A stretch of 20,462 nt of DNA from Mnemiopsis leidyi (Eukaryota > Ctenophora > Tentaculata > Lobata > Bolinopsidae): assembly GCA_000226015.1 (NCBI GenBank), contig JH155071.1, positions 26,511-46,972 on the forward strand, written 5' to 3'. Made by a program: the position numbers and the translations under genes. Within the stretch, counting starts at the first letter, position 1, and every line of letters starts with the position of its first letter. Shown here one piece after another: positions 7,800 to 15,990 of this stretch. A model generated the notes under the pieces. That model was not told the DNA's origin and did no database searches. It saw only the letters and a list, made by a program, of their open reading frames with translations.

Positions 7800-10700
7800 C
7801 TAGAAGTCGTGGGTGGAGTCTGCCAAGTCTCCTCCAGTAGCTGGCTCGGCGTGGCTTGACGTAGGCAAGATTGTGAGTCCAGCGTCCAGAGCGAGTCCTG
7901 TCGTGCTGGGCGAGTCGCTGACCTGCTTGAATTTGCTTGTGAGTTCCAAAGTGGGACCACGAACGTAAAAACAGCGCGGCTGTACGAGCAACGCAGTTCG
8001 TAGTTCCGGTTAACCGTGATTACGTCTTGTTGGATACTTTAGACGTATACTGTGACTTAAATGAGATGACTACAGATTAACGCCTTGCCACACTCCTTCC
8101 AAATGAAAGTTAGATAAACATGCATGGAATATGCTTGCATGCTATCATGTCACAAAATGAATACTACATTCATGCTTCGCAAACAAGCTTCAACGAGAAC
8201 AGAAATCATTATGTTGCCTTTAGACTTTAAAAAAATGCTGTAAGATTTGACAAGATGAAATTTTTAGAACGAATTCGAAAAAAAATGTAACGTTTTGTGG
8301 TATGTGTAAGGTATGTTGCCATGGTATCACATTGTGGTATGTAAAGTATGTTGCCATGGTATCACATTGTGGTATGTAAAGTATGTTGTCGTGGTGATTG
8401 TAACTAACCCTTGGGAGGTACATACTCCTTCTTCTTCTTCTGTTTTATCAGCACGTAGAGCAGCACTAATATCGCAATGATGAGGATCAGACCAAAGGCA
8501 CCACTCGTTGTGCCGTAAATGAAGGCATTACTAACACCTGGAGTATTGGGTATTATAATTGTATAAGTATTTAATTATAATCATGTATTATTGTAGGTTG
8601 TAATGGGTAATTATGCTGTATTTACTCAGTCTGAGAATTATAACAGGGTCTATGTACTATTTCCATTTTCTGTTCTTTATAATTTAAAGTATTTGGTTAA
8701 TAAAACGTAAAGGGCGTTTTAAGTGAAACTAAATGAAATAATGAAGCTTCATGCACTACCATTTATAGTATAAAACGTTTAAGCCGGTAATTAAATCTGA
8801 TGAAGATCGGATTTAGAGGGTAAAGAATTAGAGAAACATGTATTTCAAAAACATTGATAATCATTATATCAGATATTATGCTCTTGAAGACATGTACCTG
8901 AAAATAAGACATGTAACACATAACTAACTGGAGTTACTACTGCTATTTATGTGGAAGTAATCCCCCTCTTCTCCGTCAGTGTTATTGGTAGTGTTATCGT
9001 CATCGATAACTGCTTCTTCATCTGGCGGCAAGGCTGCAAACAGGGACTTAAATATCACTATCACAAGCACTGCGACACCTTCAAAGTGCCAAAAAACTTC
9101 TTTACTAACGTAACAACAAGACACAAGCATATATCCACAGTTACTACAATTTTCTTGTAGAGTACCGTTTTAACATCTTTATTTTTTCAATAACCTTATA
9201 ATGCATTTCATACATTTTGTAGCGTACAGAGTACCGTTTTATCGTTGTATTTTTTCATGGAGGGACTACGAAATACATCAGTTATTTAAAAGATTTAACC
9301 TTATCAACAGACTTCATTTTACTAGATTGCTAAACCCCACTCGGTTTAAGTTGTTGGATCCCACTTTTGTAGTTGCTCAGTGGACAACGGCAAGATACAA
9401 CGATTTTTGCAGTTAGCGCAATTTTGAGATTAGAACAGCCTTGTATCGATAGATTGTATCGGAATAAGAGATCGAAGTTTTTGGAAAGTGGAGTGAGTTT
9501 TCGTCGACAAGGAAGTTTTGCTTACAAGAGAGAGTTTTCGTCGACAAGGGAGAGTTTTTTGTAATAGAGAGTAATTTATCTATTAGTTTTTTCACGTCTC
9601 ATAGTTTAAACTTTGAAATAGCCCCTTAAAATTTTAAGTCTTTTAAAGTTAGCTTGTTTCCTTTGTTCCCCCGAAAACTCAAAACAATACACTACATGTT
9701 AACTCGTTTCCTAATTGTTTTCAAGAAACCAGACACCACATGCTTCACTTAACAATATCACTTGACACGTGATCTCCTAAAGAACTAAAGAACTAAAGAA
9801 CTAAAGAACTAAAGAACTAAAGAACTAAAGAACTAAAGAACTAAAGAACTTAAGAACATACCTAGAGATATGGTAGCGTTGGCGTAAGCAGCTGGTCCTA
9901 CCCCGTTATCAGCCTTGACAACGTAGAGTCCTGTGTCCGAACTCTGAGCATTGTCGATGATAAGAGAGGACTCCGCCACTGTGTACCTTCCCCCAGTCAG
10001 GATGGGGACTCTGTCCTCTCCCTGGAAATAGTTTGTAGATCATGTGATGATTCAGTATTCGAGGCAATATTTACTGCCTGACTTCCTCTTGTCAAAATTA
10101 GACATAAACATAGTGATCTAACTCAGCTGCTCCTATTTGACGTATTTTGACGTTTAGTGGCAAAGAAATCTCAGTCTGTCAATTACATTTTAATGTGAGA
10201 CCTTAACTACAATCATGACTTTAAACTGACATACCTTGAACCAGCTTACAACAGGTGAGACTAAAACCGACATACCTTGAACCAGCTGACAACAGATGTG
10301 ACTAAAACTGACATACCTTGAACCAGCTTACAAGTGTGACTAAAACTGACATACCTTGAACCAGCTTACAAGTGTGACTAAAACTGACATACTTTGAACC
10401 AGGTTACAACAGGTGTGACTAAAACTGACATACCTTGAACCAGCTTACAACAGGTGTGACTAAAACTGACATACCTTGAACCAGCTGACAACAGTTGTGA
10501 CTAAAACTGACATACCTTGAACCAGCTTACAACAGGTGCGACTAAAACTGACATACCTTGAACCAGCTTACAACAGGTGTGGGGTACCCATAAGCTAGAG
10601 CTTCAAACACAATCATAGAGTCGACTTGAATACTGATGTCGGAAAGTGATATGCTTGGAGCAATCTCGTGACCTGGAGTGAAAGTTGGTCAGTTACTTTG

Positions 10701-13700
10701 TTGGGCTCGAAAGGAGGATAAATAGTATGTAGGGGTAGTAAGTAGGTCAGATAGGTAAGTAGGTCAGATAGTAAGTAGCCAAGTAGGTCAGATAGGTCAT
10801 ATGAGACGTTTCACCCTTATAACTAGATAAACCAATTCAGACGAGCGAAGGTAATGATCCTTAAGTATACTTTGAAAATAACACTGACAGGATTAATATT
10901 ATAACAGTACCATGCAATTTAGCTAAAGTTTAAGATTGCAAAAGGGAATTTAAGCTCTGATATTATTGTTAAAAAGAAAACGACTATATTATCTAACTAG
11001 ATCTAGCGCTTTAAAAATCAAGAAGTAGAACTCACCAACGACGAACTCAATTTCGAGTTCTGCAGTAAAAGTAGAAACTTTCTGATTGACTGCTCGACAG
11101 ACAAGTTGACCAGCGTCAGAATCCTTCACCGACAGCACTCGCAGTTTAGAGATGACGTAGTCTTTGAAGTTCTCTTGTGATATCGAGTACCTGTAGAGAG
11201 CTTCGTTCACTTGGTTGAAAAAAATAATTGGAAAACAGGAAATATTTTGTTTTGTGTCATATTGAACTGGTGCGAAAATATTACCCTAACATACGCTTCC
11301 TGCAGTTAAATAATCCTAAAACAGAGGCATGAAGGATTAATTTAAAATTCCGCCTACCTAAGATCGAAAACAGCGGTGATTTCCTCGCCATCCTTGAACC
11401 ATGTAACCTCAGGTAGAGGGTACCCGTTAGCCCTGCAGAGAATCTCAATGTTCTCGTTGTACACACCCTCAGCTCGGTCGTTACCGTCAATGCTCACCGG
11501 GATGGTCATGTCTGGGGGAGGGTGATTTATTTGTACCGAGATCGATAGTAAGCAGGGCCAATAATTTGTAGGTATTTAATTAATGAGGTTTAAAATCTTG
11601 GAAAATTTGCGACATTCCCGGGAAATACCGTTCTTTATAGTTTTTGGAAAAAAGAGGTGCATGCAGTTAACCACACATGAGTTTGCTGTAAACTTACTCT
11701 TTATGCAGAGAGAGAGAGAAAAACTATGTGGGTAAGAGTTTTCTGGACCACTGATTGTATGTGTTCAGGAAACAGGTGAATGGCCGGATTTTTTATGTAA
11801 AGTTACTAGCTGACATTTATCGGGCATAGTCTACTAATCGTGATAGACCGCGGATCTCTGATTTGGTTTACTGTTTCGGGTTCCTAGATGCCCCTGCCAA
11901 GATCACAAAAAGATGCCACTCTATGCGGTGCAACAATTCGCATGCGGTCATTCTCAAGAACTTGTTGTGTACAGCTGTAGGTGGGTAACAAGATTTGATC
12001 CAAATTCAAACTGATGATTTTGGGCTGGATGAATCCATCGATATAAGTCCGCTTCTTCAAAGGCCATGGTTATCCATGTGCTTTGCTATGTAGCGTTCAT
12101 ATCATTACCATTTGTTTCAAAAATTGATTTCAAACCATAATTTTGTGTAATTCTTATTCATTATTCAAGGATCCCATGTAAATGACTGACATAAAAGTAT
12201 TATATGGCTAAATTTTGCAAAAAAAATGATGTTTTATTTGTTAATTAACTCGCTCCAACTAATATATTAGTGAAAATTTTTGAATAAATTTTGAATAAAC
12301 ATGTTTTTGTAAGATCTTATTTTCAATTTTACTGAACTACAATTCAGAAAACATCCAAATCTTAACTCGGAACCGCTAATTTTTCACAATATTCTTCGAC
12401 TTCTTTAATTGTCCGAAAACGCTGCAAGTTACATTCCCAATCCCAGAAAACGGATAAAATTCCAGTTTCAGGTTAGTTATTTAAGAAGTGAAGAATTACA
12501 AAAAGTGCAGCTAAAACATGTCGATCAGGTGAGAAACAAGAAGAGGTTCTGAACTTGAACTGAAACTTACTTTTCACAGAAACGGGCATGTAAGTCTGAG
12601 ATATCTGGATTGTATTGTAACAGAAGCACTGGTACATCCCCGCCTCCGACATCTCCAGACCTGTCATCACCAGACTCCCGTCTTCCTCCTGGAGGGTGTT
12701 TTGTTCATATCTTCGTTTGAAGAAACTTTGATATTATCAGGATAAGTGCGATTGAGAGAATGTAAAAGATTCAGTAAGAAATATTTATTCATTATTTATA
12801 CTGATTATGTGACAAAATTTTGCATTACAGAAAACGAACCTTAAACCTGTCACCATCTACGATGGGTTGTCCGTCTCTTAACCAGAGGACGGAGGGTGGG
12901 GCAGTGGGGTCACCGCTAGTGTAGGGGGTCCCGGAACACTGACAGTCGAATGTTAGGGGAGTCAGATGTTCCACTGTCTGTTCTTCCAAAACAGTGTTGA
13001 ATGAAATGTCCTCTGTAACGTTTTTTCAAACAATCAATTTAGAGCGAGAGACAAAATACCTTTGTCCACGGGTTATGCATCTTATGGAAACATCTTATGA
13101 AAATACAAAATTTTGAATTTTGAAAACCTAACAGTTTCATGCAGCTGGCCCTTTCTTTGATTCACTTTTCTCGCTTCGAGGTTAACGAGAAGTGCCTCGA
13201 GGATTGGGAATCAAGCATTGTTACCTGGTTGGGTTAGCTAAAGACAGGTCACTTAGTATAATTTATAGTTATTAAAGACTGACCAATCACGTAGAGTCTG
13301 ACGACAGCTACACTGTCCGTGTAAACATTTTTGTATTGACACCAATATGTCCCTCGGTCCTCGGTCCGGACTTCCCTGTTAGTATTTCACCGTTAGAGGT
13401 ACAGTCCGAAAAGCGTGCTAAACAACTGAGTTAGCTCGTGCAAATATATTTATTTTTCTTTATTCTTATTCACTTGAATATTGAAAGATTACGATGTTAT
13501 AAAGTGCAAACTAGCTGGAGGGACATATTCGCGGTTCCTAGATAAAGATGTCCCGTTTTGGACATCAAATTAAAATTTCTCACTTACGATATCCTCAGCT
13601 CCCGACCGTAATCGGCGGTAGAAAATCTGCTCCCGGCATTGACATCAATCTCAACAGAGACTCCTAAAGTCCAGCGATAGCTGGGTACAGGGAAACCTGT

Positions 13701-15767
13701 AGCACCCGCGTGGAGCACGGCGTCTTCTCCTTTCTTTACCAGCACATTGTGGTCTTGAACAAACTTCTGGGCATATGTACTGGAGCCGTCAACTGAGTGG
13801 AATTTGTTTGTCGGACTGTCTGGTTCGTTAGGTCATAATTGGGTGGCACTGCACCAAGAGTTCATTCAGGGATGACCTCAGGATCATTCCACAAACTATT
13901 CTTCAATCAAGTGTTAATTTTCAGCAAGGTTAAGATATCAGAGGACTCAAAGCCCGAAAACACTAAACATTATCAAGTTTTCATAAAATAGCAAGAATCA
14001 TTTCTACCTTTAATGTCGATAAGAACTTCGCTTGTCTTGCGTTTTTCAGGATTAGCATTGACATTGCTAGCCTCACAAGCGTAGTTCCCGCTGTCTGATA
14101 TCCTAGGGTTGAAGATGACCAACGATCCGTAGTTTGTCGGACTAACATACTCTTGCAGCATGTTTTCCACGTTCTGTGGTAAAGTCTCGTTTAATGTTCA
14201 GGTGGGCATCCTCCGTGATATTTGAATGTCGAATGAATTACTTAAGTTAAGTCATCGTATGAGATCAGAGGTACTAGGGGTTGACTCAGATAAATGTTAA
14301 AACAAAATCTACCTCGATTAATTCACCATCTTTGTACCAATTAATCTTTGCTGGTGGATTACTGGCTGGTGGTTGACAAGGAATCTTGATGTACGCCTCT
14401 GGTCCTTCAATCGTTTGTTCTTGAGGATAAGATTTAAAGTCTGGATCTAAATCTGAAAATTAATAGGTCAGGACTTTAAATATACTATTGTTGATATATC
14501 TACAAGTGCAATCGCTCATTTGAATAGCGTTAAAAGATTTTAAGATAGTCACCTAGCATCGAATGTATTAAAACGATTTTGCATCGGAAAAGATACCCTA
14601 AGGCAAATGTTCCTTCATAATAAGTTACCCAAACGAAAAGGTGCCCTGAAGAAAATACACCCTTCCGAAAAGGTTCCCTACTAAAAAGAATGCTCAGAGG
14701 GAAAGTTTCCAAAGGGGACCTTGTTGGACCCTGATAAGAAAGGGACTTTTAGCGGGACACACTTGCCAGCGCCCAACACAACAATTAACTTACAAGTGAC
14801 GACGACGTGAGCTCCTCTGCTGATCAAACTGTATCCGTATCCGTCAGTGAGTTTACAGAAGTAGTACCCTCCCTGATCTTTCTGTAGGTTACCCAGGACC
14901 AGAGTCCCACTGGTTCCTCCCGGTAACTTGGCCCAGGATCTGGGGTTTTGTTTAGTTGAGATCTATTTTTTTGGAGTTGTTTTTGAGGGGTAGCCAATCA
15001 GAACACATGATAAAATCGACATCAGAAAACTAACCAATCAAAACACAGTATAAATCGACGCTAGAAAACTAACCAATCAAAACACAGGATAAATCGACGT
15101 CAGAAAACTAACCAATCAAAACACAGGATAAATCGACGTCAGAAAACTAACCGATCAAAACACAGGATAACCGTGACGTCAGAAAACTAACCAATGAAAA
15201 CACAGGATAACCATGACGTCAAAAAACTAACCAATGAAAACACAGGATAACTGTGATGTCACAAAAGCTAACCAATTAAAACACAAGATAACCGTGACGT
15301 CAGAAAAAAACCTACCCAATATCAGGGTTTATCTGAGGAGTGAAGAGCCAGGAGACAGCCGGTTCCCCGGTAGTTAAACTACTGGTACCAGCACAAGACA
15401 GAGTAACTGAACTTCCTAACGTGGTCATGGTGGACGGTCTAGGCTCCTCGGTAAACGTCATGTTGGGCTCTGCAGGGATTTTAGTTTTAGTTCAGTGTTA
15501 TAGTTTAGTAAAATAGTTTAGTTAAAGCATTAGTTATTATAGAGTCGTGATAAATTTTGAATTTTTGTTCACTATTCATTACTATGTTTAAAGGAAAGGC
15601 GGCTAACAGGACAAGTCGTATATATTAGATCAATTGTCTTTACGGAAACTTTGCTTACTGTCTTTTTCTCCTGAGGGTAAGATGAAATCTTGTGACCCTA
15701 GACTTCGGTGCGGCTTGCCAATTCCAACACTCGCCAATGAAGCAAAGAGGAAAAGCAACAGTAACAT
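5669..15767 (-). CDS. Gene C: six-Ig-domain type I transmembrane receptor/adhesion protein, 1168 residues, 20 coding exons
   Basis: Exons: 15767-15659, 15469-15316, 14939-14794, 14452-14313, 14173-14008, 13792-13588, 13375-13284, 13012-12840, 12688-12571, 11511-11358, 11190-11036, 10672-10557, 10021-9862, 9033-8929, 8537-8409, 7799-7127, 6916-6759, 6702-6583, 6254-5931 and 5778-5669. They sum to 3507 nt and every phase joins. Order: signal peptide (MLLLLFLFASLASVGIG); six I-set-like Ig domains at about residues 37-136, 137-238, 239-337, 338-434, 435-537 and 538-629; stalk 630-664; transmembrane helix about 676-695; KQKKKK stop-transfer; tail to 1168. Each Ig domain spans two exons with phase-1 borders, as in L1, neurofascin and other IgCAM genes. 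Ig2 carries CQPPASNPPAKINWYKDG, as in L1-type CAMs, but no fibronectin type III domains follow. Presumed role: surface adhesion or recognition. The weakest junctions are the acceptors at 7800, 6703 and 6255. Confidence 0.88.
7800..7979 (-). other. In-frame alternative extension of gene C exon 16
   Basis: An upstream acceptor (GCTCGTACAG) also fits the phase-1 end of exon 15 and would add 60 codons in frame to exon 16. The block is unusually open in all three minus-strand frames and richer in G+C than neighbouring introns. The added peptide is Arg/His/Trp-rich and does not resemble the rest of the tail, so intronic status with the acceptor at 7801-7800 is preferred. Confidence 0.3.
8295..8400. 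repeat. 35-37 bp minisatellite just after the gene C exon 15 donor
   Basis: There are three copies of a unit beginning TTGTGGTATGTAAAGTATG and containing GCCATGGTATCACA. On the sense strand of gene C the array starts about 10-15 nt inside the intron after the transmembrane exon. Confidence 0.9.
8409..8537 (-). CDS. Gene C exon 15: transmembrane helix exon
   Basis: The acceptor CTCCAG is followed by VSNAFIYGTTSGAF, then a hydrophobic run of about 16 residues, GLILIIAILVLLYVLI, then KQKKKKEYVPPK. This is a single-pass helix with a basic stop-transfer sequence, which sets the type I topology. The proposed donor AAGG|GTTAGT is in phase 1. If it is not used, the frame ends immediately at TAG (GGT TAG), giving a form almost without cytoplasmic tail. 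Confidence 0.85.
8538..8928. other. Gene C intron between the stalk and transmembrane exons
   Basis: AT-rich intron of 391 bp with no coding exon or array. If transcription or splicing stopped here, the stalk exon's read-through stop codon would end the protein before the membrane helix. Confidence 0.6.
8929..9033 (-). CDS. Gene C exon 14: acidic, N-glycosylatable stalk exon (phase 1-1)
   Basis: This 105-nt exon begins and ends in phase 1, so it can be included or skipped without a frame change. It encodes LPPDEEAVIDDDNTTNNTDG, then an acidic stretch and INSSSNS. Several N-x-S/T sequons are visible. It links Ig6 to the membrane exon. Without splicing at TCCA|GTTAGT the frame gives Ser and then TAG at once, which would produce a soluble ectodomain. 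Confidence 0.75.
9034..9776. other. Gene C intron between Ig6 and the stalk exon, left part
   Basis: No exon is supported. A direct duplication of about 20 bp (GAGTTTTCGTCGACAAGG) occurs near 9495-9515 and 9532-9550 and produces two short spurious frames. An E-box-like CACGTGA lies near 9767. Confidence 0.5.
9777..9856. repeat. 8-bp tandem repeat (CTAAAGAA)n at the gene C exon 13 donor
   Basis: There are about ten copies of an 8-bp unit. On the gene C sense strand the exon 13 donor reads TCTAG|GTATG and the TTCTTTAG repeats start within about five bases of it. Each unit ends in a TTTAG that resembles a 3' splice site. Confidence 0.95.
10218..10556. repeat. 38-41 bp tandem array repeating the gene C exon 12 end and its splice donor
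   Basis: The true exon 12 end is TGGTTCAAG|GTATGTC with the last exon base at 10557. Equivalent junctions recur at 10516, 10475, 10434, 10393, 10355, 10317, 10276 and 10235, spaced 41, 41, 41, 41, 38, 38, 41 and 41 bp. Every unit holds about 25 nt of exon sequence (encoding PVVSWFK) and about 16 nt of intron start. All eight copies keep the GT; the copy at 10393 has AAA instead of AAG before it. Read-through from exon 12 gives VCQF and then TAG. Confidence 0.95.
10730..10802. repeat. Short degenerate tandem repeat (AAGTAGGTCAGATAGGT) in the gene C intron before exon 12
   Basis: There are about four imperfect copies of AAGTAGGTCAGATAG with variable spacing. They lie about 60-130 nt upstream of the exon 12 acceptor on the sense strand. 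Confidence 0.8.
11512..12570. other. Gene C intron between Ig4 and Ig5, about 1.06 kb
   Basis: This is the longest intron inside the Ig region. It contains a short AG run near 11706-11720 and AT-rich sequence. No exon-like open segment with matching splice sites was found. Confidence 0.55.
14993..15302. repeat. 39-bp minisatellite with CCAAT and CRE-like motifs beside the gene C exon 2 donor
   Basis: There are about eight copies of a unit of roughly 39 bp containing GAAAACTAACCAATCAAAAC and then CACAGGATAAATCGACGTCA. Several copies contain a TGACGTCA palindrome, and most keep CCAAT. On the sense strand the unit reads ATTGG-TTAGTTTTCTGACGTC, which resembles the adjacent true junction ATTGG|GTAGG-TTTTTTTCTGACGTC. 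The array therefore seems to derive from the exon 2 end and donor. Confidence 0.9.
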
Positions 15768-15769
15768 TT
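15659..15769 (-). CDS. Gene C exon 1: signal peptide exon
   Basis: This exon is too short for an ordinary ORF search. It starts two bases after an acceptor (TTTATTTACAG|AA-ATG), so a separate 5' UTR exon lies upstream. It encodes 36 residues: a hydrophobic leader, then KPHRSLGSQDFILPSGEKD. It ends in phase 1 at the donor GACA|GTAAGC, which joins the first Ig exon at PNMTFTEEPRP. In-frame reading past the donor ends soon after (TGA). Confidence 0.85.
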
Positions 15770-15813
15770 CTGTAAATAAAGTTAGTCAATACCCGCTGAT
15801 GAAGGCAAGAAGT

Positions 15814-15990
15814 CGAAAGCAAAGAAGAAACTCAAATAAGGAAAGCAAAGAAGGAAAGCAAAGAAGGAAAACAAAAAAGAAAGCAAAGAAGGAAAGCGAA
15901 GAAGGAAAGCAAAGAAGGAAAGCAAAGAAGGAAAGCAAAGAAGGAAAGCAAAGAAGGAAAGCAAAGAAGGAAAGCAAAGAAGGAAAGCAA
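15814..15990. repeat. Purine-rich 13-bp minisatellite (GAAAGCAAAGAAG)n upstream of gene C exon 1
   Basis: The tract is almost pure A/G with scattered C and has a period of about 13 bp with some shorter units. Because stop codons are absent, it creates spurious long frames on both strands (Lys/Arg/Glu-rich on plus, Phe/Leu/Ser-rich on minus). On the gene C sense strand it is a very long pyrimidine-rich tract that begins about 45 nt upstream of the exon 1 acceptor. Confidence 0.95.

Noticed and set aside
10218..10556. CRISPR-like direct repeats
   Set aside because: The units are contiguous without unique spacers, and the context is a eukaryotic intron.
10218..10556. Chain of microexons in the 41-bp array (each unit has TTTTAG then CAAG|GT)
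   Set aside because: The intron between units would be only about 15 nt, too short for normal splicing. Donor-only duplication is the simpler reading.
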